Source of the DNA: Thermomonas haemolytica
GTDB taxonomy: Bacteria > Pseudomonadota > Gammaproteobacteria > Xanthomonadales > Xanthomonadaceae
DNA length: 64,000 bases
Assembly (NCBI RefSeq): GCF_004346265.1
Contig: NZ_SMAP01000007.1
Span: 1-64,000, forward strand
Direction of reading: 5' to 3'
Made by a program: the position numbers and the translations under genes. Shown in pieces: positions 9,208-19,305 of this stretch (the stretch's first letter is position 1; each line of letters begins with the position of its first letter). Under the pieces are notes generated by a model. The model ran no database searches and was not told the origin of the DNA. It was given only the letters and a program-made list of their open reading frames with translations.

Positions 9208-10326
9208 TTATCGCTCCATTGAGTCCATTGCATCGACGCCGGATACCGAGCGCCAAATCCCTTCATAGGCACGGAATACCACATTGATCGTGTACAGCCT
9301 GTGCGCTTTTTCAAGCGCGCGGCCCGCCATTCGATCCCGCAGCCCCTCATCCCCGACAACCCTGGTCAAGCCTTCGGCCAGCGCATCGGCATCGCGGCTC
9401 TTCACCAACACCCCGGCGCCGTCCGCCAGCATTTCCGGGATGGCGCCGACATCGGTGGCAATGATAGGACGCCCAAGCGCCATTGCCTCGACCACCGCAT
9501 TGGGAAAGCCTTCCGTGTAACTCGGCAGGACGAACAGGTCGCAGGCGGCCATGTGCTTCATCGCTTCCTCATGCGGCAACTGCCCTAGGAAACGGAGGTT
9601 CGCGGCGGTGCGTCCCGCAAGCAGCGCATCCCGATAGACTTCGTCGAATGGACCCACGATATCCAGCCGCCATCCTAGCGGATTCAACCGAGTCCAGGCT
9701 TCCACCAATTCACCCACGCCTTTTGTCGGCACCACCCAGCCCAGGAACAGGGCGACTTTCACGCCCTGTTCGCCAGGTACGCCTCGCGGGAGCGCGTCCG
9801 TGTCCACGCAATTCGGAACCAGCACCGCATTGGCGCGCGGCTCGGCCCGGCGCACCGCCTCGAATGTCGCCGCATCGATCAGGATCACTGCGGCAGCACG
9901 GCGCATGACCCTACGGATCAACCGCCACTCCAGCGAACGCCCGCCGGCAAGCGATGGAATCCGGCCAAACCGGACGTGATAGACCAGTCCGACCCCGAAC
10001 CAGCCCGCCAGGTACGACACCGCCAGGTCACGCAACGCGGCCAGGTGCCCGGACGTGGTCAGGTGAATGGCATCGAACCTGCGCCCGGACAGGGTCTTCG
10101 CGATGCGGACGCAATCGCGCAGCAATTGCAGTGCGCCGCCAAACGCACGAACCATGAGGCCGTTGGCGTGGATGGAGCGCCATGTCGGCGCCGTGTTGAT
10201 CACGGCCAACTGCACGCCGTCCACCGTCGATGCATGGCGCAACATCATCTGCGTCCAATGCGCGATGCCGCCGTAAGGCGGTGGCAAGGGTGCCACCAGG
10301 CAGATATTGAGCGGTTCTTGCGTCAT
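9208..10326 (-). CDS. Glycosyltransferase family 4 (group 1)
   Basis: Predicted GT-B, retaining glycosyltransferase that extends the lipid-linked oligosaccharide. The N-terminal part begins NICLVAPLPPPYGGIAHWTQ. The C-terminal glycosyl_transf_1 domain holds the EX7E motif in EGFPNAVVEAMALGRPII. The frame stays open upstream to 10482, but homology-like sequence begins at the ATG at 10326, seven bases after the stop of the preceding gene, giving 372 residues. Donor and acceptor sugars cannot be read from the sequence. Confidence 0.9.
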   Translation of the reverse strand: MTQEPLNICLVAPLPPPYGGIAHWTQMMLRHASTVDGVQLAVINTAPTWRSIHANGLMVRAFGGALQLLRDCVRIAKTLSGRRFDAIHLTTSGHLAALRDLAVSYLAGWFGVGLVYHVRFGRIPSLAGGRSLEWRLIRRVMRRAAAVILIDAATFEAVRRAEPRANAVLVPNCVDTDALPRGVPGEQGVKVALFLGWVVPTKGVGELVEAWTRLNPLGWRLDIVGPFDEVYRDALLAGRTAANLRFLGQLPHEEAMKHMAACDLFVLPSYTEGFPNAVVEAMALGRPIIATDVGAIPEMLADGAGVLVKSRDADALAEGLTRVVGDEGLRDRMAGRALEKAHRLYTINVVFRAYEGIWRSVSGVDAMDSMER

Positions 10327-10333
10327 GGGATGC

Positions 10334-11533
10334 TCAAGATCCCACCTGCAGCCGCCCAAGAAACTCCGACAACGCCCCAGAATACCCACGGTAATCGAAA
10401 GAGCGTTCGGCTTGCCGACGGGCAGCGTTGCGCATGGCCGCCAGTTGCGTCGGTGCAAGCGCGAGCGCTTCCCTGAGCGCATCCGAAAAGGCGCTGGCCG
10501 ACCAATCGCTACAGACCAGTCCTTCTTCCCCGTGATGGAGGAACAGCGCCATGTCGCTGGTCAGGTTCGCTATGACCGGCGTGCTATGGGCCATGCTCTC
10601 CACGAATTTCGTCGGGAACCCCGCATTCGAAAAACGCGCTGGTTCACGCAGCAAGACGCTGAAGTCCGCGGATGCCAGATAAACGGCGACTTCGGCTTGC
10701 ACCACCCGGCCCATCGCCCGTACGCAGCGAGGTATCTCGCGCCCACCCAGCATCGACCTGACCTCGTCCGGGGATGGACCCAGCACCATCAATTCGACCT
10801 GCGTGCCGCCGGGATCAACCGCTTCGACGCCTTCGATCACGTTGCCGAGCAAGTCCTTCTTCCCGGGCGTCCCCGCGTAGACCAATCGCAACTTTGCGCC
10901 ATCAGCGCGCCCCGAACCGGCGCCCGGTTCAATCCCATGCACATCGAGGGTCGGCGGCACGCGGACGACGGGACGCCCCGTTTCGGAATAATGATCCGCC
11001 AGCAGCCGGCTAATCGCGATCACGCCATCGGTGCGCGGATATAGGCGGCGCAATGCCCATTGCGCGCTCAGGTTGAACGGCCCGAACCGCCCGCCCGTCA
11101 TTTGCCTGGGGTCGTACCATTCGACGACGTCTGCAACCAGCGGAACGCCGTGCCTGCGGCACCATGGCAACAACCGCAGCAAGTACTGTGCGCTGCCGCC
11201 ATAAACCACGACGCAGGCGGGCTTGACGGGTTGCGCGTCGAGCCAGGCAACCGTCCGCCTGCCCCACGACCAGAAGATGCGTCCCGCCTTCCGCAGGACC
11301 GAGGCGCCTATCGCCGGCGATTCGCCCAACCCGACGTAAGCGATGTTGCCCGCCGGATCGCCTTCGCCCAACGGCGTGGGCTGCGTGGGAGACGGATCGC
11401 CACTACCCACGACCACGCGACGACCAGCAGCCGCAAGGGAAAGCGCGACTCCGAGCATTCGGCGCGATCCTGCCGTTCCCGACGGAAATGGGAACGGACC
11501 GACGTAGGCGATCCAGCCATGCCTTTGCGTCAT
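10334..11533 (-). CDS. Glycosyltransferase family 4 (group 1)
   Basis: Predicted GT-B glycosyltransferase, 399 residues. The N-terminus WIAYVGPFPFPSGTAGSRRM is a family-like opening (a Gly-rich loop after the first strand). The C-terminal half includes RLVYAGTPGKKDLLGNVIEG and the donor-site region RFSNAGFPTKFVESMAHSTP, where the first Glu of the usual EX7E is not evident. The ATG overlaps the stop of the upstream gene by four bases. It probably forms one linkage of the repeat unit; sugar specificity is unknown. Confidence 0.85.
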   Translation of the reverse strand: MTQRHGWIAYVGPFPFPSGTAGSRRMLGVALSLAAAGRRVVVGSGDPSPTQPTPLGEGDPAGNIAYVGLGESPAIGASVLRKAGRIFWSWGRRTVAWLDAQPVKPACVVVYGGSAQYLLRLLPWCRRHGVPLVADVVEWYDPRQMTGGRFGPFNLSAQWALRRLYPRTDGVIAISRLLADHYSETGRPVVRVPPTLDVHGIEPGAGSGRADGAKLRLVYAGTPGKKDLLGNVIEGVEAVDPGGTQVELMVLGPSPDEVRSMLGGREIPRCVRAMGRVVQAEVAVYLASADFSVLLREPARFSNAGFPTKFVESMAHSTPVIANLTSDMALFLHHGEEGLVCSDWSASAFSDALREALALAPTQLAAMRNAARRQAERSFDYRGYSGALSEFLGRLQVGS

Positions 11534-12834
11534 GCCTCCCCCTTCGCCGCCGCGCTTGCCAGCAACGCCATCAGGCGTTTCCGCTCGCGCGCCGCGTCAT
11601 GACGTTCCGATGCAACGTTCCGCCCGGTTTCGCCCAGCTGCGTCCGCAAGCCCGGCAGTCCGATCAGCCTGCGCGCGCCGTCCAGCAGACCGGGGACGTC
11701 GCCCTCTTTCGTGACCGCCAGTCCTGCCCCGACACGGGCAACGTATGCGATCGAGCTCAGTGTGTCCGGGCCATAAGCCAGGATCGGGCGTCCGGCGGCC
11801 ATGTACTGCGGAATCTTGGTGGAGATGGACAGTCGCGTGTAACGCGAATCCGCCGGGAGGAACGATTCGACATGGACCAGCACGTCGTAATTCCGCAGCG
11901 TTTCGCGGACATCGGAATATCCCAACGAGCCCATGTTGCGCACGGCGGTGAATCCGTCGAATTCGCTCCTGTACGCACGGATATCGGCTTCGGGGGCAAA
12001 GATATCCAGCCATACATCGCTGCCTGCGTCCTTCGCGGCCTGCAGCGCCGCAGCCACGTCGCACAGGGACTTCCACCGGTTCAGGTGCAAACCGCCGACG
12101 TACCCGAACACGACTTCGCCACCGCCATGACGGGCCTCCCCAACCGATTGTGCTGGAACGTCCACGCAATTCATGAACGCCTCGAACCGCATGCCATGAC
12201 GACGTCCGTATTCCCCGGACATGTCGTCGCAGATGGTGAGCCCGAAAGGCGCGCGCGACAGAATCTTCTCGAGCTTGTTCCGCAATATGCGTCGCAACGG
12301 GAAGTACCGCGCATCATCCATATACACCGTGCTTGGCCAGTCATCCATGAAATGCGGCACGATCGGAATGTCGAACCGTTGCGACAATTGCAATGCGGCG
12401 CTCATCATCCTAATGCTGCCCAGGGGCGAATAGATCACTTGCGGATCGAATTTCGCGACCCATTCGATCAAATCCTGCGGAAGCCGGAACGGCACAGCGT
12501 CCGCGAACGACGCCAGCGCACTGCCTTTTACCGCACCGCCTGCGATTCCGTGCCTGCCATCGGCGGATCGTCCCGAATCCTCACGCATGCCGCTCATCCA
12601 AGCACGCAAGAATTTCATCGCACGGACGATGGCGATTTGATTGCTCGAAAACTGATAACTGTTTGCGCAGATCGAGGGATCCGGCGGCGGCGCATCTCCG
12701 AAGATTTGAGCCAGCCTGTCGTGCGGCCATCCAGTGAACAGATTTGAAAGAGTGATACCTGTAGCTCCCTCGCGTGACAGGGAAGCTGCAGATAAAACGA
12801 GCACTCGTGGAGCTTTCGCATATCCAGGAATCAT
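11530..12834 (-). CDS. Putative glycosyltransferase (GT-B type)
   Basis: Protein of about 434 residues that reads as a GT-B glycosyltransferase. An N-terminal Rossmann-like start RVLVLSAASLSREGATGITL is followed by a long acceptor domain. The C-terminal donor region contains VFGYVGGLHLNRWKSL and STKIPQYMAAGRPILAYGP. The ATG at 12834 forms an ATGA overlap with the wzy stop; the longer frame to 12885 runs into wzy and is rejected. Weaker family match than the two genes downstream, so specificity is open. Confidence 0.8.
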   Translation of the reverse strand: MIPGYAKAPRVLVLSAASLSREGATGITLSNLFTGWPHDRLAQIFGDAPPPDPSICANSYQFSSNQIAIVRAMKFLRAWMSGMREDSGRSADGRHGIAGGAVKGSALASFADAVPFRLPQDLIEWVAKFDPQVIYSPLGSIRMMSAALQLSQRFDIPIVPHFMDDWPSTVYMDDARYFPLRRILRNKLEKILSRAPFGLTICDDMSGEYGRRHGMRFEAFMNCVDVPAQSVGEARHGGGEVVFGYVGGLHLNRWKSLCDVAAALQAAKDAGSDVWLDIFAPEADIRAYRSEFDGFTAVRNMGSLGYSDVRETLRNYDVLVHVESFLPADSRYTRLSISTKIPQYMAAGRPILAYGPDTLSSIAYVARVGAGLAVTKEGDVPGLLDGARRLIGLPGLRTQLGETGRNVASERHDAARERKRLMALLASAAAKGEA

Positions 12835-14147
12835 CGCGCCGCACGCATCCGTTGCATTGACAAGATCAACCCACCAAGCATCCACAAGGCAAACAGCACT
12901 ACAAAGCCAATCATCATCTTTCTTGTCTGCATCAACTGATTATTTGCCGGCAGATAAAAAATCAATGTCGCCATGAAATAAAAAATGCTGGCTCCAAGCG
13001 CACTTCCCTTTGCAATTCCGTCCCACATTGACTTCGCAAACACTCGCCCAATCACGAACATCAAAATGATCGTGCCTGGAAATGTTATATCGGACGCCAC
13101 CCAAGGGAAGAATGTGTGCCAATACATCTTCGCGGGCCAGCCAAACGTCGCTTCCATGCGCGCCGGATAAGTTCCTTCGAAAATTCCGTACACACCGAGA
13201 TATTGCTCAGCATAAGAAGTAAGAGCGAACGAATTGCCGAGCCCGTAGGTCCATTGAAACGGCAATTGAAGACAAAGCGACAGCCCGTAATAGCCCTGAC
13301 TAAGATAGGTAACGAGCAATGCCAGGCCGAGACCCAGCGAATCTCCAAACAAAGTAAAGAAGATGCCATCTCTATCAAGCATCATCGTACCGTTGCCGGT
13401 GTAGTACACAACACCATACGCATCCATTCTCGACAATTGGAAGAAAATGAATATCGCGACGAGCGCGACCAATATCGCCATGCCTTTGCTTAACAAGGCC
13501 CTGTACTTGAGCCGGCTAAAAAACACGGCGATGAATGTAACCGTCACCACCATGATTCCGAGATCAAAAAAACCCTTTTGCGCCCCCTTCAGAAGCGTGT
13601 CATAAAGAAGTTGAAGCGCCAACGTCGACACCAAAAGAATTCGCCACTTCTTGTTGATTCTTGCGAAATTCAGAATAAAGAAAATAGTGCTGAAATAAAT
13701 TACTGGAGATATCAACGTACTGATCTTGCCGGTAATCGATACCGAAGATTCGTTTCCCACGCGCTCAAGCGCATCGTAATAAATCTGCCCAGGATTAAAT
13801 ATCGAACCTAGTGACAGCAGCCCATCCCTCCAGTCCAATACGAACGATAAAACTACCAAAATCAGTTGCACGACAATGCAGATTTTCGCGAAACTACGAT
13901 ACCGCCGATAGTTTGATTCGCATTTCCGCTCATCCTTTACAATCGCCCCCCGCCATTTCCTTGCAATGCTGTAATAACCAAGAGAAAACATGGCGATCGC
14001 AGCCAGCATGAACAAGAAAACAGGGAGCAATTTTTCATCCGCATAAGTCCACGGACCAAAGACATGCAGAAAAAGCGTGAACGCGAGATACGCGACCGAA
14101 ACCTTCAGCGGCCCGTAAACGTTCAACTCCGACCTTCTCTGATTCAC
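12831..14147 (-). CDS. wzy: Putative repeat-unit polymerase (Wzy)
   Basis: Very hydrophobic protein of 438 residues with about ten to twelve membrane helices, Tyr-, Phe- and Ile-rich. A large non-helical stretch in the middle-to-late part (around SYAEQYLGVYGIFEGTYPAR) could be the periplasmic loop. These features and its position between wzx and the glycosyltransferases are how Wzy polymerases are usually recognised, since their sequences are poorly conserved. Base composition is clearly more AT-rich than the neighbours, as is common for wzy. It overlaps wzx and the next glycosyltransferase by four bases each. O-antigen polymerase function is an inference from topology and context. Confidence 0.75.
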   Translation of the reverse strand: MNQRRSELNVYGPLKVSVAYLAFTLFLHVFGPWTYADEKLLPVFLFMLAAIAMFSLGYYSIARKWRGAIVKDERKCESNYRRYRSFAKICIVVQLILVVLSFVLDWRDGLLSLGSIFNPGQIYYDALERVGNESSVSITGKISTLISPVIYFSTIFFILNFARINKKWRILLVSTLALQLLYDTLLKGAQKGFFDLGIMVVTVTFIAVFFSRLKYRALLSKGMAILVALVAIFIFFQLSRMDAYGVVYYTGNGTMMLDRDGIFFTLFGDSLGLGLALLVTYLSQGYYGLSLCLQLPFQWTYGLGNSFALTSYAEQYLGVYGIFEGTYPARMEATFGWPAKMYWHTFFPWVASDITFPGTIILMFVIGRVFAKSMWDGIAKGSALGASIFYFMATLIFYLPANNQLMQTRKMMIGFVVLFALWMLGGLILSMQRMRAAR

Positions 14148-15523
14148 TCCTTAACCTCCGGAAAAATTCTATTGCAGCGTAGGAATGAACCGATTTGAAT
14201 CTGCATCATCAAGCAGCGCAGGAAATACCCGCAACCAATGATCCAGATGATCGACTCCTTCCCATACCCACTCGGGACGTAGGCCGCGACCACCACGGAC
14301 ACAAATGCTAGCAACAAGCCTACCGTCGCCTGGCTCCTGTACATCGACAACCCGTTCAGGAACACCGAGGTCAGCGCGTTCCAGAAACCGAGCACCATGA
14401 ATCCGGCGGTTGCCAGCAACAGTCCGTTGGACGGCACTACCTCGGCATTTCGGGTCCACATCGATATCGCCTGGCGACCGAACAGCAGGATGCCCACGGC
14501 GGATACCACGGCAACCGCCTGCGTGATCCGCTTGTACTTCTTGTAGGCATGCCCGATCCAGGCGAAATCCCGTTTCGCGTTGGCTTCGGCGATGGCCGGC
14601 CAAAGCGGCAGCAGTGCATAGGTCAGCACCATCAACGGGATGCCGACCAGCTTGAGCAGCACCGCGTAGTCGGCGGAACTCGCGGCGCCTTGCTTCGCGG
14701 ACATCAGCACGAGCGCTGAGTTGTTGACCAGGTAGATGGCGACCGACGCGCCCAACCCGAGCAGCCCGACCTTCAGCACCTCGTGCAGGCTTTGCCGGTC
14801 GAACATGTTGGCGAGCGACGTGCGCTCGGGCCTGAGCCATGGATAGCGGCGGAGCAATATGGGAGTACCGACTGCCACGATGGCTGCGCTGGACAGGCCG
14901 CCCACTACGAACACCAACGCGGGCAAGCCCATGCCGGCAGATACCACCACGAACAGCAGCGCCAGCGACAACACCCGTGAAACCGCCTGGATCAGGGCGA
15001 TGAAGAATCCGTCCTGCAACGCGGAGAAGGCACGCTGGACGATTCCCGCCACGAGCCCCAGCGCGAAGACGAGCACGACCATCAAGGTCGTTGGAACGAT
15101 GTCCCGGATGGCGGCTTCGGACTTGAGCGAAAAAAGCGTCGCAAGCCCGATGCGCGGGACGACGAACCAGCTGATCGCCAACAGCAACGCCGCCAGCACG
15201 ATCGCGAAGAGCATGGAGCTGGTGAACGTGCCGCGTGCCTCGCCGTGCAAACCGACCGCAGCAAGCTTCGACATGCGGTCCTGCGTGCCGATGCCGACGC
15301 CGAAATCGCTGAAGGTGATGAACGCAAGTGCGGTGGAAAGCGTCATCCAGATGCCGAAACGCTCGACGCCGACATAGTTGAGCGCCAAGGGCACGCTGAT
15401 CAGCCCCGTCGCCATCTGGATCGCCTGCGATGCGACGTTCATGAGCGACGTCAACGCGGCCTTCCTGTAACGCTCGTTTCCTGCGTCGTCGGTTGTCTTG
15501 ATCAAATTCAGGAACACTTTCAA
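14144..15523 (-). CDS. wzx: Wzx-type repeat-unit flippase (MOP superfamily)
   Basis: Polytopic membrane protein of about 459 residues and roughly twelve helices. The N-terminal NYVGVERFGIWMTLSTALAF and following FSDFGVGIGTQDRMS are typical of polysaccharide-biosynthesis flippases. It would move the undecaprenyl-linked repeat unit to the periplasmic side. The annotated start is a TTG at 15523 (GGATAA just upstream); a GTG two codons later (15517) is equally plausible, and there is no nearby ATG. Its 3' end overlaps wzy by four bases. Upstream lies the hairpin-rich spacer. Confidence 0.88.
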   Translation of the reverse strand: MKVFLNLIKTTDDAGNERYRKAALTSLMNVASQAIQMATGLISVPLALNYVGVERFGIWMTLSTALAFITFSDFGVGIGTQDRMSKLAAVGLHGEARGTFTSSMLFAIVLAALLLAISWFVVPRIGLATLFSLKSEAAIRDIVPTTLMVVLVFALGLVAGIVQRAFSALQDGFFIALIQAVSRVLSLALLFVVVSAGMGLPALVFVVGGLSSAAIVAVGTPILLRRYPWLRPERTSLANMFDRQSLHEVLKVGLLGLGASVAIYLVNNSALVLMSAKQGAASSADYAVLLKLVGIPLMVLTYALLPLWPAIAEANAKRDFAWIGHAYKKYKRITQAVAVVSAVGILLFGRQAISMWTRNAEVVPSNGLLLATAGFMVLGFWNALTSVFLNGLSMYRSQATVGLLLAFVSVVVAAYVPSGYGKESIIWIIGCGYFLRCLMMQIQIGSFLRCNRIFPEVKE

Positions 15524-15586
15524 TTATCCAAACCGCGACCTAAGGAAGATCTGAACAACGCCATTCAGGCGTAGCCAGCCCACGCC

Positions 15587-15609
15587 GAGTCCGATACGGG
15601 CCCGGACTC
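15587..15609 (-). repeat. Inverted repeat (7-bp stem) upstream of wzx
   Basis: GAGTCCG (15587-15593) and CGGACTC (15603-15609) are perfect inverted copies around a nine-base loop. It is the promoter-proximal member, relative to wzx, of three hairpins in a row. No T-run follows on either strand, so it is not a standard intrinsic terminator. Confidence 0.5.
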
Positions 15610-15625
15610 AGCTCACATACTTCAA

Positions 15626-15901
15626 TCACTTGCATGATGGATGCGTGGCCGGCCATCCATGGCCGGCGGGAACCTCTGCGTTGCTCAGAGGTTCCCTAGT
15701 ACTCATCCAAGAACCAAATAATGCATTCCGCAGCATCGACCGCGAAGTATACGTCTCGAAGTCAACATAACGCGTCACCTTTAAGTTCAAAAACATCATA
15801 AGAACTAATGTTGCCAATACGGCAATCTCTCGTGGATGGCTCGTCAGGACTTCGATATCGATACGTTTAACATCATCTGGGGGGGCGTCATGCGGGGCCA
15901 T
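15626..15901 (-). CDS. Small hypothetical protein with one membrane segment (doubtful)
   Basis: Open frame of 91 codons in the otherwise empty tviB-wzx spacer. The ATG at 15901 has GGAG four bases upstream. The N-terminal part, with VKRIDIEVLTSHPREIAVLA followed by a hydrophobic stretch (TLVLMMFLNLKV), looks protein-like. The last 25 codons run through the two strongest hairpins, which argues against coding there. I do not recognise a family. It may be a remnant of a decayed gene, a small membrane protein, or chance. Confidence 0.25.
   Translation of the reverse strand: MAPHDAPPDDVKRIDIEVLTSHPREIAVLATLVLMMFLNLKVTRYVDFETYTSRSMLRNALFGSWMSTREPLSNAEVPAGHGWPATHPSCK
15648..15667. repeat. Perfect palindrome-like hairpin GCCGGCCAT-N2-ATGGCCGGC
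   Basis: Nine-base arms at 15648-15656 and 15659-15667 are perfectly complementary around CC. It abuts the next hairpin with no spacing. Two bases is too short for a stable loop, so it either forms with a shorter stem or acts as a duplex protein-binding site. Confidence 0.55.
15668..15696 (-). terminator. Strong 11-bp hairpin in the tviB-wzx spacer
   Basis: GGGAACCTCTG (15668-15678) and CAGAGGTTCCC (15686-15696) form a perfect 11-base stem with a seven-base loop. It lies downstream of tviB and upstream of wzx on the minus strand, so it could attenuate read-through or protect mRNA 3' ends. A poly-T tract is missing on both strands, so intrinsic termination is uncertain. Confidence 0.45.
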
Positions 15902-15923
15902 TAAACTCCGCGCCTGCGACGTT

Positions 15924-15940
15924 ACGCTCAGGGCGAACGG
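15924..15940. repeat. Second copy of the 17-base element found at 85-101 (inverted)
   Basis: ACGCTCAGGGCGAACGG here is the exact reverse complement of CCGTTCGCCCTGAGCGT at 85-101. The two copies bracket the sugar-synthesis half of the polysaccharide locus in opposite orientation. The element resembles a widely distributed extragenic repeat. Confidence 0.6.
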
Positions 15941-15983
15941 GGCGGCCGGTACGCGATGCTCTGCGACAGCGGCGTAAAAAGCG

Positions 15984-17264
<1,281 letters not shown>

Positions 17265-17341
17265 TCCCGGAAATTCCTCTTGGTTTCGCGTTTCCGTGTT
17301 GGCGCTTCCATGCAGGCAGGCAAGGCCGCGCTGCAGCGCGG

Positions 17342-17710
17342 TCAGCCCTGTCTACCCGGTGGCGGATCTTCCTCCGCCGCGGCAACCTCGCGCTGCAGGC
17401 GTTCGATTTCGCTGCGCAGCTGGTCGTATTCGCGCATTTTGCGGGCAAGGAACTGGCGCGTCAGGCGCGCCTTGGCCTCGATCCCGCGCGGCGTGAGCAG
17501 GTAGGCGTAGCCCAGCTTGTCGGGGTTGCGGCTGAAATTTCCGACTTTCACCCAGCCCTTTTCGATCAGGGCACGCAGGGCGTAATTCAGCTTGCCGAGC
17601 GATACCCCCGTGGCGCGCGCCAGCTCACGCTGGCTGGCCTGGGGCTCGGCCTGCAGCCGGCGCAGGATCGCCACGTGCAGTTCTTCCGATGTCTCGCCCA
17701 TGGCACCCAT
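17342..17710 (-). CDS. MarR-family EPS-associated transcriptional regulator
   Basis: Small winged-helix DNA-binding protein (122 residues from 17710, or 119 from the ATG at 17701). The helix-turn-helix [20 protein letters not shown] and the wing segment [20 protein letters not shown] match the regulator family named for its regular presence in exopolysaccharide loci. The C-terminal third (residues 80-115) is a charged coiled coil rich in Arg and Glu. It sits inside the locus between the O-ligase-like gene and tviB. I infer that it regulates the locus; its operator is not evident. Confidence 0.88.
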   Translation of the reverse strand: MGAMGETSEELHVAILRRLQAEPQASQRELARATGVSLGKLNYALRALIEKGWVKVGNFSRNPDKLGYAYLLTPRGIEAKARLTRQFLARKMREYDQLRSEIERLQREVAAAEEDPPPGRQG

Positions 17711-17791
17711 GAATCGCGGCGTTCACGACTTGAACACCGCCGCACCATACCCCGCCCAGGCGAAGAATGGCAAGCGTTATGAGAAAAAATC

Positions 17792-19168
17792 TCAGCCGCC
17801 GGGCGACGCATTTTCCAATGCCGCCGGAAACTGCGGCTCACGCTTGCGCGCTTCCCCCGTCGCCGCCAGCATCACCCCCGCCAGCGCGCCGCAGGTGGCC
17901 ATCAGGGTGAGCGTGCGCAGCGGATAATCCACCCACGAATGCGCCAGTACGGCCATGAGCGCGACCCAGCAGGCCGCCGCCAGCACGGCCTGGCGGCCTT
18001 CGCTGCGCTGGAGGCGCCCGCCGACCGCCAGCAGCAGCCCGACCACCGCCGCCAGCGCCAGCATCCCCAACCAGCCGCTGGTCATCCACCATTGCGCGTA
18101 CTCGTTGTGGGCATGATTGACGTACTGCGGCAGCTTCAGCGACAGCGGCGCCGCCTGCTCGAACGCGGGCACGAAACTACCTACACCACTGCCCAGCGGC
18201 GCCTCGGTCTTGCCGATGGCCAGCGCGGCGGTGGCCATCGTGTGGCGCAGTTCCTCCAGCGCATCCACTTCCATCCAGCCAATGCCGGCGCGAATGCCAA
18301 TCACCGCCATCACCAGGGCACCCAGCGCGACCACCACCAATCGACGACGGCGCAGGATCTTTCTCAGTTGCAGCAAACCGGTCATCACCAGCGCGACGGC
18401 CAATGCTGGCAGGACGATCACCATCCCGGCGCGGGATGTCGAGAGTGGTACTACCAGCAGCAGGAATACCGCCAGGCCCAGGTAACGCCAGTGATGATGG
18501 GGCGGCAATTCGCCGCGCAACTCGCGCAGCCGCGCCTCCGCGGCCAGGCCGAGCGCCAGCACCATGCCGATGATGCAGGCCGTGGCCTGGTGGTTGGTGT
18601 TGACCAGCAGCCCGCCGAAGCCGTTGCTGAAATCCTGGTACAGCCGCAGCGCGCTGTCCGGCGGCAGCCCGGCCTGGAAGAACGCGAAGGCCACGTTGAA
18701 CAGCACCAGCGCCAGCACGACCTGCAGCAGGGTGCGCCGTTGCCGCGGCTCCAGCGCGCAGGCAGCCAGGAAACTGGCCAGCGCCGGCAGCAGCGCCCAC
18801 AGCCCGCGCTCGGTGGCCGCGGGCGTGAGGCTCCAGTGGGGGTTGACCTGCACGCCAGCGGCCATCAGGTCCGCCGCCAGCGCCTGACGGGCGGGCGGCA
18901 GCAGCCAGAGCCCCTGCGGGATTGGCAACAACTGCACGGCTGGCACCAGCAGGATCAGCAGCGCCACCGCGATCCCGGCCTGCACCCAGCGCGACGCGCC
19001 GTCCGCCAGCAGCAGCCATGCTGCCAGCAGCAGCACCGGCAGCGCCAGCAGCTGCAACCCCTCATCGATACCGGTGTCATCGACGGTGACGCCACCGCCC
19101 AACCAGCAGGCCAGCAGCAGGATCGACAGGGCGGGAAGCAGGGCACCGCGGGCGCGTTCGATCATCAT
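17792..19168 (-). CDS. O-antigen ligase/polymerase-domain membrane protein (WaaL/Wzy_C type)
   Basis: Integral membrane protein of 458 residues with ten or more helices. The conserved Wzy_C core is visible: LLVNTNHQATACIIGMVLAL, VVPLSTSRAGMVIVLPALA, then the periplasmic loop with GSGVGSFVPAF and YVNHAHNEYAQWW (the HNxY signature). Family members either ligate polymer to lipid A core or polymerise repeat units. It lies with the export genes, separate from the putative wzy at 12831-14147. Either a ligase, or the true polymerase of an EPS module; sequence alone does not decide. Confidence 0.88.
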   Translation of the reverse strand: MMIERARGALLPALSILLLACWLGGGVTVDDTGIDEGLQLLALPVLLLAAWLLLADGASRWVQAGIAVALLILLVPAVQLLPIPQGLWLLPPARQALAADLMAAGVQVNPHWSLTPAATERGLWALLPALASFLAACALEPRQRRTLLQVVLALVLFNVAFAFFQAGLPPDSALRLYQDFSNGFGGLLVNTNHQATACIIGMVLALGLAAEARLRELRGELPPHHHWRYLGLAVFLLLVVPLSTSRAGMVIVLPALAVALVMTGLLQLRKILRRRRLVVVALGALVMAVIGIRAGIGWMEVDALEELRHTMATAALAIGKTEAPLGSGVGSFVPAFEQAAPLSLKLPQYVNHAHNEYAQWWMTSGWLGMLALAAVVGLLLAVGGRLQRSEGRQAVLAAACWVALMAVLAHSWVDYPLRTLTLMATCGALAGVMLAATGEARKREPQFPAALENASPGG

Positions 19169-19252
19169 CGTTCAAGCATATCCGGCAAGCCGCAGGATTG
19201 GCGACAGTCAGCACCCCACGACGCAACAAGAAACGACATCCCACAACGCAAA

Positions 19253-19279
19253 CAGGGCAGGCTTTGAAAGCCTGCCCTG
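19253..19279 (-). terminator. Strong hairpin downstream of the small secreted-protein gene
   Basis: CAGGGCAGGCTTT (19253-19265) and AAAGCCTGCCCTG (19267-19279) are perfect 13-base inverted copies around one base. The functional hairpin has a stem of about 10-11 pairs with a TTTGAAA-type loop. On the minus strand it is followed by TTTGCG. It ends the export-gene block before the O-ligase gene, so expression of the downstream genes may be reduced or separately driven. Confidence 0.65.
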
Positions 19280-19305
19280 CGGGAAGATCCCAAGCGGCGG
19301 AAAAA

